Shown here in pieces: positions 42,152 to 52,900 of a stretch of 64,000 nt of DNA; position 1 is the stretch's first letter; every line of letters starts with the position of its first letter. The notes beneath the pieces were generated by a model. The model searched no databases. It had not been told where the DNA came from and saw nothing but the letters and a program-made list of their open reading frames with translations. The stretch covers positions 334,697-398,696 of the forward strand of contig PBKN01000005.1 of the NCBI GenBank assembly GCA_002721445.1, read 5' to 3'. The position numbers and the translations under genes were made by a program. This stretch comes from Chloroflexota bacterium (GTDB lineage Bacteria; Chloroflexota; Dehalococcoidia; Lucifugimonadales; GCA-002723415).

Positions 42152-42727
42152 ATGGATAAAAATAAACTATCTAAGATTATTTTAGGTTTAGGAAATCCGG
42201 GCAATGATTATGTTAATACAAGACATAATATAGGATTTTATTACATTGATTACTTGAGTCGTATATTAAAAATTAAAACATCAATAAAAGATAATAATGT
42301 TGTATATGGTGAAGGGTTATTTAATAAAAATAAAGTTATATTGGCAAAGCCAAAAACTTTTGTTAATAATAGCGGCAATGCAGTTAAATTTTTATTAAAT
42401 AAATATAATCTTGAATTAGAAAATATTATTGTAATTTATGATGATATGTCTTTAGAATTAGGTAAAATTAGAATAAGACCCCAGGGAAGCTCAGGTGGGC
42501 ATAATGGTATTAAGTCAATTATAAACACTGTTGGCAGCCAAAATTTTTCTAGGATAAGGGTTGGAATAGGTGCTCCGGTATCAAATAAAGGAAATATTGA
42601 ATACGTGTTAGGCAAGTTTCCTTTAAAAGATAAAGAAATTTTAAAAGAAAAATCTAATGTTATATTAAATATTATAACTGAGTTAATTATTAATGATATT
42701 GAATCTGCAATGAACAAATTTAACTAA
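42152..42727 (+). CDS. pth: Peptidyl-tRNA hydrolase
   Basis: LGLGNPGNDYVNTRHNIGFYYID, KPKTFVNNSGNAV, GSSGGHNGIKSI. Confidence 0.95.
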   Translation: MDKNKLSKIILGLGNPGNDYVNTRHNIGFYYIDYLSRILKIKTSIKDNNVVYGEGLFNKNKVILAKPKTFVNNSGNAVKFLLNKYNLELENIIVIYDDMSLELGKIRIRPQGSSGGHNGIKSIINTVGSQNFSRIRVGIGAPVSNKGNIEYVLGKFPLKDKEILKEKSNVILNIITELIINDIESAMNKFN

Positions 42728-42754
42728 ATTTTAGAGAAAAAAATTAAAATTTAG
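42724..42754. repeat. Inverted repeat CTAAATTTT...AAAATTTAG after pth
   Basis: Perfect 9-bp arms, 13-nt A-rich loop. Confidence 0.45.
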
Positions 42755-42798
42755 TGTATTATATGTTGGGTAAAATTAATTAAAAAGGTATTTAGTAA

Positions 42799-43614
42799 TT
42801 GAAAGAATTTTCATACCAAAAATTTTCAAAGAATGATTTCTATGAAAAATTAAACTCTAGGCTTGTTGATATGTCAAACATTGAACCAGGCCAACATGTT
42901 GTTGATTTGGCATGTGGTACAGGAAGTGTAACCCAGTTAATTTTAAAAAGAATTAGAGGAGCAAAAGATTCTGCAGTTACAGCAATAGATAATTCTTCTA
43001 CTTCATTGAAACAAGCTATGGAAGAGTTAAATGATGTTAAAGACGCGGCTATAAAATTTATTCAAAGTCACGTAGAGCCTTTATCAGAATTGTTGAAAGA
43101 TTCAGTAGATGCTATTTTCTTTTGTAATGCTATTCATTATGTTTCAGACAAAAATTTATTTTTCATTGAAGTCTCAAAAACATTAAAGCCTGGAGGTGAA
43201 TTCGTATTTAACACTTCATTTTTTGAAGGAGGACAGCCTCCTGAAACTTTAGGTTTTTACAGAAAATGGATGCTTAAGTCTCGAAGATTATTAAGAAATA
43301 AGTATGGTTTAAGTGTTAATAAGGCTGACAGCAAAGTGGAGTCTAGAAATCATTTAAATCCGGAAGAATATAGAAATTTATTAGAATTACATAATTTACG
43401 AGTAGTCAAGCAAAAAATAGATGAAGTTCCTGTTCCTGTAGAAGGCTGGGAAGATATTAGTCAATTTGAGGATTTTATATCTGGAACAATGCCAGGAGTT
43501 CCTCTTGATAAAGCAAGTGATGTGCTAAAAGAAACTGTTCGAGAAATATATGATGAAATGGGAATTGAATTTTTGACAAGAAATTGGCTAGAAGTAGTAG
43601 CAGTTAAAATTTGA
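42799..43614 (+). CDS. SAM-dependent class I methyltransferase
   Basis: GQHVVDLACGTGSVTQLIL; TTG start. Confidence 0.88.
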   Translation: MKEFSYQKFSKNDFYEKLNSRLVDMSNIEPGQHVVDLACGTGSVTQLILKRIRGAKDSAVTAIDNSSTSLKQAMEELNDVKDAAIKFIQSHVEPLSELLKDSVDAIFFCNAIHYVSDKNLFFIEVSKTLKPGGEFVFNTSFFEGGQPPETLGFYRKWMLKSRRLLRNKYGLSVNKADSKVESRNHLNPEEYRNLLELHNLRVVKQKIDEVPVPVEGWEDISQFEDFISGTMPGVPLDKASDVLKETVREIYDEMGIEFLTRNWLEVVAVKI

Positions 43615-43688
43615 TATAAATAGGGGTTTTTACTCTATTAAATTATCCATGCTTATGTTTTAATTTTGAAAAAAATTAGGAGTTGTCC

Positions 43689-45977
43689 ATGAATATAAAA
43701 ACTCGAGTATGTGCGTCTATTTTAATAATTTTTTCTTTATTATTAATTGCTTGTGAGCCAATAGAAAATTCTATATCTGTTGCTGTTGATGATTTAACAA
43801 GAAATAATGTTTCAGATAAAGTTATTTCAACTCCAATTGGCAATAACGTACAAATTAATAAAGATGAATTAACTAAGCCAAAAAACAATATAAATTTAAA
43901 TCAAGAAAATGATAAAGATTCAGGCAGTGAAGATGAGGAAGGATTAAGTATTGGGGAGTTTCATTGCGATAAAGCTCTTTATGTTGCAAATGAAGGAAAT
44001 GGTGGAGGGGGTAAAACAGTAGTAAAAATTGATTGTGAAGGAGAAATAACAACTTTTGCTTCAGGATTTATTGGGACTTCTGGATTGACTGTTGATGATG
44101 CGAATGGGTATTTATATATTTCTGACGATTCCCCTGGGATTTATCGTGTAAATACAAATGGAGAATGGGAAGAGATTGAGGTCAGGTATTCTGATAATTC
44201 TCCTAATATTTTTCCTTTAATTAATCCAAACGCACTTTCTATTGATGCAGAGGGAAGAATATTAGTTGCAGATTCAGGAAGTAATATTTATAGGATGACT
44301 TTGTCTGAAGAAAATTCTTCTGTTTTAATAGTCACTAGTTTATTAGCTGAAGGGTTTAATATTCCACAAGGTGTTATTGAAACAAGTGAAGGAGATGTTT
44401 TATTTTCTGACCATGAAGGGTACATATACCGAATTAGTCCTGAAGTTGCAGATTCAGGAATGCCGATTATTTGGCCAGCTGAAGAATATAGATTGTCTGT
44501 AGGTAAAATTGCAGAAGGCAACCAAGGATCTATTACTCTTGACGAAGAAGGAAATATTTATACTTCTAATTTTGGATGGATTATAGTGAAAATAAGCCCT
44601 GATGGAGAAGAATATAAAAATATTGTTCAAATACCACAAGAAGGATGTGAAGAAGGTCAACAGGGAGGTCAAAAGCCTAGCTTTAGAGGTTTAACTTTTG
44701 ACACTGAAGGAGATCTAGTGGCTACAGGCTATTGTTTAGACAATATCTATATATTCAATTCTGAGGATTTGGAAGAAGCATGGGAAACAGATACCCCAAT
44801 TAGTGAATTACCAGAACCGTTTGCACAGAATATTATTATTGGAGGACAAATAGGCGCATTAGATGTTCCTGACTTAAATGGTCCTTTCGGAATTGCATTT
44901 TTTGATGAAGATGCAATTGGGTTTGAAATAGAGAAAGAAGGAGGAGCACCTCCCCCCCCTTCAGTAAATACTCAATATCCAGTTTTTGATACTGTTGGCA
45001 TCGGGTCTATTCATCCTGCTCAATTTACTGATTGTAATCAATTAAGATTAAATAATATGTTTACTATAATAAATGAAAATGGTAGCACAGAGGTGTTTGG
45101 TACTGAAGCCAATGATATTATCGATGGAAACGGTGCAAAAAAAATATATGGACTAGGCGGTGATGACATTATTTGTGGAGGTTTTGGGAAAAGCATGAAT
45201 GTAATAAATGGCGGAGAAGGGAATGATGTTTTAATTGGTGAAGGGGGAAGCGATGAACTTTGGGGAGGCCAAGGGAACGACGTTCTTAGAGGGGGTGGAA
45301 ATACAGGAACTATTGCAGAAAAGTTATACGGAGGCCCTGGGACAGATTGGATTGAAGGAGGAGCAGGGATAGACCATCTATATGGAGGAGCAGGAGGGGA
45401 TTATCTTTTTGGAGGTATAGGTGATGATAAAATATATGGTGATAATATAGAAGATAGCATTAATGATGAAGAAGATTGCCCTGACCAAACTCAATTTTGT
45501 GATGATTATTTGATAGGTGGACAGGGAAATGATGTTCTATTTGGTGGGCCAGGAAATGATTGGTTGCATGCAGATGTTTTAAAGCCTACAGCTAATGATT
45601 TATTTGAAAATGATGCAGATAAATTAACTGGTAATCAAGGAAATGACATATTATTTGCTATTGGAGGTACAAATACATTCTATGGTAATGCAGGAAGCGA
45701 CATAATTGTTGGAGGAGATACTGAAGCAGGAATTGATTCAATATGGGCGGGAGAAGATGCAGATATTATCTGGGGAAGAAAAGGCTTTGATAATATAGAC
45801 GGAGGACTAAATAAAGATAATTATGAAACTCAAATTATGAATGATGAAGTGTACGGAGGAGATGGTAATGACGAGCTGTCTGGTGCAAAGATAAAAATTG
45901 GAGGACCTGGAGATGATATTTGTCGAGGAGTTTATCCGTATGAACCACACGATGTTCCGTGTGAAGACGAAAAATAA
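43689..45977 (+). CDS. Predicted lipoprotein: N-terminal NHL/SMP-30-like beta-propeller and C-terminal RTX-like Ca-binding repeats
   Basis: Lipobox LLIAC; repeated GLTVDDANGYLYISD / ALSIDAEGRILVADSGSNIYR blades; GGxGxDxLxGG nonapeptides (GGEGNDVLIGEGGSDELWGGQGNDVLRGGG...). Start ATG 43689 after AGGAG. Confidence 0.85.
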   Translation: MNIKTRVCASILIIFSLLLIACEPIENSISVAVDDLTRNNVSDKVISTPIGNNVQINKDELTKPKNNINLNQENDKDSGSEDEEGLSIGEFHCDKALYVANEGNGGGGKTVVKIDCEGEITTFASGFIGTSGLTVDDANGYLYISDDSPGIYRVNTNGEWEEIEVRYSDNSPNIFPLINPNALSIDAEGRILVADSGSNIYRMTLSEENSSVLIVTSLLAEGFNIPQGVIETSEGDVLFSDHEGYIYRISPEVADSGMPIIWPAEEYRLSVGKIAEGNQGSITLDEEGNIYTSNFGWIIVKISPDGEEYKNIVQIPQEGCEEGQQGGQKPSFRGLTFDTEGDLVATGYCLDNIYIFNSEDLEEAWETDTPISELPEPFAQNIIIGGQIGALDVPDLNGPFGIAFFDEDAIGFEIEKEGGAPPPPSVNTQYPVFDTVGIGSIHPAQFTDCNQLRLNNMFTIINENGSTEVFGTEANDIIDGNGAKKIYGLGGDDIICGGFGKSMNVINGGEGNDVLIGEGGSDELWGGQGNDVLRGGGNTGTIAEKLYGGPGTDWIEGGAGIDHLYGGAGGDYLFGGIGDDKIYGDNIEDSINDEEDCPDQTQFCDDYLIGGQGNDVLFGGPGNDWLHADVLKPTANDLFENDADKLTGNQGNDILFAIGGTNTFYGNAGSDIIVGGDTEAGIDSIWAGEDADIIWGRKGFDNIDGGLNKDNYETQIMNDEVYGGDGNDELSGAKIKIGGPGDDICRGVYPYEPHDVPCEDEK

Positions 45978-45989
45978 TATTATTTAATA

Positions 45990-46706
45990 ATGTATTTAAA
46001 TAAAGAACTTAAATCTTTTAGAGAGGCAGTTTCTGCTATTTTCGATGGAGCAACAATACTTGTTAGTGGTTTTGGAGGAACTGGAGGAAGTCCCCAGAAT
46101 TTAATAAAAGCTCTTAGAGATCATGGGGCGAAAGATCTTACTATTGTTAGTAATACTGGCGGGCTAGCTAGTGTTATTGGGTTTGGTTCTACAAAAGATG
46201 AGAGGCCAGTAGATATAGGAATTTTAGTAGAAAATTTTCAAGTAAAAAAATTAATTGCTTCTTATCCTGTCTCTCCTTCAGCATCAAAAAAAATTGCGTT
46301 TGAAAAAGCTTATTTAGAAGGAAAGGCTGAATTAGAGTTAGTTCCTCAAGGAAATATGGTTGAAAGAATTAGAGCAGGTGGAGCAGGAATTCCTGCTTTT
46401 TATACTCCAACAGGAGTTGGGACCGTTTTATCTCAAGATAAAGAAGTTAGAAAATTTAATGATCGAGAATATATTTTAGAACATGCAATTAAGGCTGATT
46501 TTGCCCTTGTAAAGGCTTATAAAGCAGATAAGATTGGAAATGTAATTTATAAAGGAACTTCTCAAAGCTTTGGAAGAGTTATGTCAACTGCTGCTGAAAA
46601 AACCTATATAGAAGTTGATCATATAGTAGATACAGGAATGATAGATCCTAATATTATACATACCCCAACAATATTTGTTGATGGAGTAATTCTTAGAGAG
46701 AAATAA
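45990..46706 (+). CDS. CoA-transferase subunit A
   Basis: ILVSGFGGTGGSPQNLIKALRDHGAKDLTIVSN; GIPAFYTPTGVGTVL. Confidence 0.92.
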   Translation: MYLNKELKSFREAVSAIFDGATILVSGFGGTGGSPQNLIKALRDHGAKDLTIVSNTGGLASVIGFGSTKDERPVDIGILVENFQVKKLIASYPVSPSASKKIAFEKAYLEGKAELELVPQGNMVERIRAGGAGIPAFYTPTGVGTVLSQDKEVRKFNDREYILEHAIKADFALVKAYKADKIGNVIYKGTSQSFGRVMSTAAEKTYIEVDHIVDTGMIDPNIIHTPTIFVDGVILREK

Positions 46707-46725
46707 TTTTTTGGAGACGAAATTT

Positions 46726-47391
46726 ATGGGAAAAGAAAGATTAGCAAGAGAAGTGATTGCTATGAGAATTGCTAATGAATTTAAAAATGGAGATGTTGTT
46801 AATTTAGGTTTAGGAATTCCAACTTTATGTTCCCAGTTTATTCCTGAAGGTTGTTCGATTCTATATCATAGCGAAAATGGTGTTTTAAATTATGGGCCAA
46901 TGGCTGAAGAAGGAGAAGAAGATCCAGATATTATTAATGCGGGAGGACAATTTTTATCATTTAATCCAGGAATGTCTTTTTTTGATTCGGCAGATGCCTT
47001 TGCAATGATTAGAGGAGGGCATGTTGATGTAGCAGTTTTAGGTGCATTTCAAGTTGATGCAAATGGAGATTTAGCAAATTGGATGCTTCCAAAAAGAGGA
47101 GTGGGAAATGTCGGAGGAGCTATGGATCTAGTAGTTGGAGCAAGAAAAGTTATAGTTGCTATGGAGCATATGGATAGAGACGGGAGTTCAAAAATAGTTC
47201 AAGTTTGTGATTATCCTATAACTGGCCGTTCATGTGTTAGCCTAATTGTTACAGATATATCTGTTTTTGAAATAAATAAAAACGGCTTGATTTTAAAAGA
47301 ATATGCTCCAGGCTGGACCGTTGAAGATATTAAAAATTGTACAGATGCAAACTTTCAAGTATCTGAAAATGTTAAAGAAATATCATTTTAA
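46726..47391 (+). CDS. CoA-transferase subunit B
   Basis: VNLGLGIPTLCSQF, LYHSENGVLNYGP (catalytic ENG), VVAMEHMDRDG. Confidence 0.93.
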   Translation: MGKERLAREVIAMRIANEFKNGDVVNLGLGIPTLCSQFIPEGCSILYHSENGVLNYGPMAEEGEEDPDIINAGGQFLSFNPGMSFFDSADAFAMIRGGHVDVAVLGAFQVDANGDLANWMLPKRGVGNVGGAMDLVVGARKVIVAMEHMDRDGSSKIVQVCDYPITGRSCVSLIVTDISVFEINKNGLILKEYAPGWTVEDIKNCTDANFQVSENVKEISF

Positions 47392-49967
47392 AAAATTTCA
47401 AAAACAGATCCTTCTCCTGACTTATTTACCTCTATACGTACAGGAAAAGAATCTTTTATTTGTTCAATATGTGTAATAACAATAATTTTCTCAAAATCAT
47501 TTTGAATAGATTGAATAGATTGAATTAACTTTTCTTGACCTTCTAAATCTTGAGAACCAAACCCTTCATCTATAAAAAGAATTGGTAATGGAGCCCCTGA
47601 CCTTCTTGCAAGTAACTTAGATAATGCTATCCTTATTGCAAAGTTTATTCTGAAAGCCTCTCCTCCGCTAAAAGTTTCATAATTTCTTGTTCCTACTTCA
47701 TCTGAAACTTTAATATCTAATTCTTCTGAGACCATTCCAGTTCTACTATCTTTTCTTCCAGCTACTAATTGAAATTTAATTGCCATTTTATTTTCACTAA
47801 GTCTTGATAAAAGTTGATTAGAATCTTGTTCAAGTTGAGGAATCGAGGTTTCAATTATTAAAGCTTGTAATCCATTTTTTCCAAATGCTAATGATAATTC
47901 ATTGTATATATCAGCATCTTTTGATACTAAGCTTACTTCTTTATTTAATTCCTTTAAATCTTTTTCGTATTTAATACACCTTTCTATGTTTTCTAATAAA
48001 ATTCCTTTTCTTACATAGAGACTTTGTAAATTAGATTTTAGAGTAGATAATTCTTTATTAGTTCTTGCTAATTCTAAATTTGTATCATCTTTTTTTTCTA
48101 ATTCAGATTTTAGGTTAATTATTTTTTTAGATAGAAATTCTTTTTCAGATTTTCTGTTTTTTAAAATATTTTTTGTTGATTCAATTAAACTTTCTTCTTT
48201 TGGAAATAATGTTTCTGCATTTTTTAATTTAATATGTTTTTCTTCATAAAGAGCGAGCTCTGAGATTTGAGATTTAATCCTTGAATGTAATTCTGTAGAA
48301 TAATTTAGATTATTTAGCTGTATATTGAATTCTTCCAGTTTTTTAATTTCACTTTCAGCATAATTATTACTATTAATTAAGTTATCTAAAACTTCAATTT
48401 CTCTTTTGGTAGTGTTTATTTCCTTTTCTGCTTTTAATGAATCTGCTAATTTTGATTTAAGTTTAATTATACTAGTATTAACGGATTGTTGATCTTTTAA
48501 AAGTTTTGTTGAGCTAGTATCGATTTCTTTTTTTAAAGATTTGTTTTGTTCTTCAAAGTTGTTTTGTGTTTCTAAATTTTTTTGATAATTTTGTTTATTT
48601 GTTAGGCCTTGGTGTGTATAGTTTTTTAATAATACATCATGACCATTATTGTTTAGCTTTTGTTGACATAAAGGACAATTCCCTCCCGATATTTTTAACA
48701 TATCAAATTTTTTTCTGTCTTCTTCCATTTGACTCAGTAAGATTTGATTGATTGCTTTTAAATCACTTATTTTAGAATTAATTTTTTCATAATTATTATT
48801 CAGGCTTTTAATTTTAGAATTAATTTCTTCCCATTCTAACTGTTCTTTTAGGAGATGCTCTATTTTTTTTTCAATTTGTATTTTTTGATTTATTTTTGGG
48901 ATTAAATTATTTTCTATTTGTGAATTCATTTGATCAATTGTTGTTAAAATTTTTGTTTTTTTAATATTAAGTTCTGAATTTATATTAGCAATATTTCTAT
49001 CTAGTTCTATTTTAATTTCAAATGATTTATCAAAATCTTTAAGTTTAGATTTGTAGCAGTTTAATTTTATATATCCTTCAGTAATTTCATTTTTTGTTTG
49101 CAATAAGTTGCTAATTTCTTCATATGTTTTTTTATGTTTTTCGAGTTGATCAATTAAATTTTGTGTTTCTAAATTGTTTTTGGACAACTGCAACTCTGCT
49201 TCACTAAGTTCTGTTTCTTGTTGATTAAATTTAGATGAAATACTATTTAAGGAATCAAAGGTTTGCTGAGATTTTTTAAGTTTGGGTTCCAAAGATGACA
49301 CTTCTAGATCAATACCTTTTAATTCATTTTCATATTTTAGTTTTTCAATGATTTCTTCATCTAAGAATAATTTTTTAGATTCAAAATCTTTTAGTTTTGA
49401 TGTAAGTGACCTGTAATTTGATTTTGCTTTTAATTCAAGTTTTTCATATTCTGATAATCCTAAGACTTCAGCAAGTGTGGCCTTTCTTTCTCCCGGTCGA
49501 CTTGTAGTAAATCTATCAGCATCGCCTTGACGTAGAAATGCTGTATTAATAAAAGTGTCATAATCTAAATTAAGAAGTTCTTTAATTTTATTTTCAGTTT
49601 CTCTGAGTGTGTTTTGCGTAATTGCTTGGTAATTTTCATCATAAGATGAAATTTGAAGTTCTAATATTGTTATTCCTTGCCTGGCACCTGAAGACCGAGT
49701 ATAACGTCTAATTACTTTATATTTTTGTTCACGGGCTAAAAAATCTAATTCAACAGACATATCTAATTGCCCTTGGTGCACTAGTTCTTCTTGCGTTCGG
49801 GTTCTTGTGTTACCCCAAAGAGCCCAGGTAATTGCATCTAATAGTGCCGTTTTGCCATGGCCATTTGAGCCACATAAGCAAGCTACATGGATTCCTGAAA
49901 ATTCTAGAGTTTGAGGAGTTACGCCATAACACATAAAATTTTTTATTTTTAAACGTATAGGAATCAT
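47388..49967 (-). CDS. sbcC: SbcC/Rad50-like SMC-family exonuclease subunit
   Basis: LCGSNGHGKTALLDAITWALWG, zinc hook CPLCQQKL, ETFSGGEAFRINFAIRIALSKLLA, LFIDEGFGSQD. Confidence 0.9.
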   Translation of the reverse strand: MIPIRLKIKNFMCYGVTPQTLEFSGIHVACLCGSNGHGKTALLDAITWALWGNTRTRTQEELVHQGQLDMSVELDFLAREQKYKVIRRYTRSSGARQGITILELQISSYDENYQAITQNTLRETENKIKELLNLDYDTFINTAFLRQGDADRFTTSRPGERKATLAEVLGLSEYEKLELKAKSNYRSLTSKLKDFESKKLFLDEEIIEKLKYENELKGIDLEVSSLEPKLKKSQQTFDSLNSISSKFNQQETELSEAELQLSKNNLETQNLIDQLEKHKKTYEEISNLLQTKNEITEGYIKLNCYKSKLKDFDKSFEIKIELDRNIANINSELNIKKTKILTTIDQMNSQIENNLIPKINQKIQIEKKIEHLLKEQLEWEEINSKIKSLNNNYEKINSKISDLKAINQILLSQMEEDRKKFDMLKISGGNCPLCQQKLNNNGHDVLLKNYTHQGLTNKQNYQKNLETQNNFEEQNKSLKKEIDTSSTKLLKDQQSVNTSIIKLKSKLADSLKAEKEINTTKREIEVLDNLINSNNYAESEIKKLEEFNIQLNNLNYSTELHSRIKSQISELALYEEKHIKLKNAETLFPKEESLIESTKNILKNRKSEKEFLSKKIINLKSELEKKDDTNLELARTNKELSTLKSNLQSLYVRKGILLENIERCIKYEKDLKELNKEVSLVSKDADIYNELSLAFGKNGLQALIIETSIPQLEQDSNQLLSRLSENKMAIKFQLVAGRKDSRTGMVSEELDIKVSDEVGTRNYETFSGGEAFRINFAIRIALSKLLARRSGAPLPILFIDEGFGSQDLEGQEKLIQSIQSIQNDFEKIIVITHIEQIKDSFPVRIEVNKSGEGSVFEIF

Positions 49968-49976
49968 GTTGAACTT

Positions 49977-52900
49977 TTATTTTAAATAATCCTTTAAAGT
50001 TTTAATACTATATATTGACGTGTCACTTATTGCTTCGATTGCTGCCTTGGCAGTGTCTATAGACGTAAAACAAGGGATATTTTTATCTAAAGCTGCTCTT
50101 CTTATATAAAAACCATCCATTAATACATCCCTAGATCCTGTAACTGTATTTATTACAGCGTCTACAGTGTTATTTAGAATTACATCTAGTACATTTGGAT
50201 GTTCTCTATCTAAGCGTCTAGAAATTGTAGTTACGGGTATTCCAAGTGATTTAATTAATGAAGATGTTCCATCTGTAGCAAATATATTATATCCAATGGA
50301 GTTAAGTGTTGTAAAAATTGAAAGGGCCTCTTCTTTGTCTTTGTCAGCAATACTTAATAATATTGAACCTTTTTGAGGAATCGTTAACCCTGAAGAAATT
50401 AGTGCTTTTCTTAAAGCATATTTGAAATTATAGTCGACTCCCATAACTTCTCCAGTTGATTTCATTTCTGGTCCAAGTTCTGTATCTACACCAATCAGCT
50501 TTGACATGGAAAACACGGGTGCTTTTACAGCAAAAGTGTTTGAATGTTTTTGTAATCCCGGGGTATATCCAAGATCTGTTAAAGTTTTACCGAGCATATT
50601 TTCAATTGCAATTTTTACCATAGGGATGTTTGTAACTTTTGATATAAACGGTATTGTACGACTAGACCTTGGGTTTACCTCAATTATATATATAACAGCA
50701 GGCTTATTAGGATCGGGTTTATGAATTACATATTGAATGTTCATCAATCCAATAATTTTCAATTTTTTTCCTATTAAAGTTGTATAGTCTACAATAGTAT
50801 TAATTTCTTCTTGAGAAATTGATATTGTTGGATATACGGCTATAGAGTCTCCACTATGCACTCCAGCTTTTTCAATATGTTCCATTATTCCAGGAATTAA
50901 TACATTTTCACCGTCACTTACTGCATCGACTTCTATTTCTTTTCCATATATATATTTATCAATTAATATTCTGTTGTTTTCGGTAGTACCTATAATTTTA
51001 TTCATATATTTTTTTAGATATATTTCATCATAAATTATTTTCATTGCCCTTCCGCCTAATACATAACTAGGTCTTATGACAACAGGGTATCCAATTTCTT
51101 TTGCTGCAGATATAGCTTCTTCAGTTGTGAATATAGAATAGCCAGGAGGGCTAGGAATATTAGTAGTTTTTAAAAATTTTTCGAATAAATCTCTATCTGA
51201 TGCTATATCTATAGATTTGGCTGAGGTTCCTAAAATAGGAGATATTGATCCATTTAATGGTTGAGACAGGTTAATTGCAGTTTGTCCCCCGAACTGAACA
51301 ACTGTAGAGAGGCGATTGGAGCCTTTAGGATTTGCAGATTCAAGATTAATAATATCTTGTATGCTTTCTTCATCTAGGGGTTCAAAATATAATCTGGAAG
51401 ATGTGTCAAAATCAGTAGAAACTGTTTCAGGGTTAGAATTAACCATAATGCTTGAAATATTGTTGTTTTGAAATCCCCAAGCTGCATGAACAGAGCAATA
51501 ATCAAATTCTATTCCTTGACCTATTCTAATAGGACCACTACCAATGACAATAGCTTTTGTATTTTCTAATGGAAAGGCTTCATTTTCTTCTTCATATGTA
51601 CTATAGAAATAAGGGGTTTGTGCTGGGAATTCTGCTGCACATGTATCTACCATTTTGTATGTTGGGGTTAAATTCCATTTAGACCTAAGTTTACGAATAT
51701 CAATTTGAGGTATATTTTTTAAGGTTGCTATATCTTTGTCAGAGAAACCCAAGGATTTAACCTTTTTTAATAAGGGTTTATCAATTTTTGAAGAAGTTAT
51801 TATTTTTTCAAATTTTATAATATTTAATATAGAGAAAGTAAACCATGGATCTATTCCTGTTGTTATGGATATAATTTCAGGAGAAACCCCTCTTCTTATT
51901 GCTGCAATAACTAGCCATAGCCTTTCGTCAGAAGCATTTTCTGATAAAAGGGATAATAGCTCTTTATTGTCGAGGTTTTTCCATTCTTTGTTTTCCCATA
52001 ATAAAGAAGCTCCAGGTATTTCTAGAGACCTTATGGCTTTTTGAAGGGCTGACTCAAAAGATCTTCCAATAGCCATAACTTCTCCTGTTGCTTTCATTTG
52101 AGTGCCAATTGTACGATCAGCTTCAGGAAATTTATCAAAGGGAAATCGTGGTATTTTTACTACACAATAGTCTAAAGCTGGTTCGAAAGCTGCAGAAGTT
52201 TGGCCTGTAACTTGGTTTTTTATTTTATCTAATGTTTTGCCTATTGCTATTTTTGCAGCAACTCTTGCAATTGGATATCCTGTGGCCTTACTTGCTAACG
52301 CAGAACTTCTGCTAACACGAGGATTTACTTCTATAACATAATACGGGCTTTCTTCTTGGTTTTTATCTAGAGAATTTTCAACGGTTTCACCTGGGCATAA
52401 AGCAAATTGAACATTGCATCCTCCTTGAATATTCAATTCTCTAATAATTTTGATGCTAGCAGACCTTAGCATTTGATATTCTTTATCTGTAAGAGTTTGA
52501 GATGGTGCTACAACAATACTGTCTCCTGTATGTACTCCCATAGGGTCAAAATTTTCCATATTACATACTGTTATACAATTATTGTTAGAATCTCTGATAA
52601 CTTCATATTCGACTTCTTTCCAGCCTTTAAGATATCTTTCAAGAAGAACTTGGTTTATTGGACTTGCATTTAATCCATTTTGCACTATATCTATTAACGA
52701 GCTTAAATCATGTACAATTCCTCCACCGGTGCCTCCCAATGTGTATGCAGGTCTGACAACTAATGGAATTCCTATATCCTTAGCTATGTCTTTTGCATCT
52801 TCTATTGAAGATGCAATTTTACTAGGAAGAACAGGTTCATTAATTTGAATTAAAAGAGATCGAAAAAGATCTCTGTCTTCAGAATTTTTGATGGTTTCTA

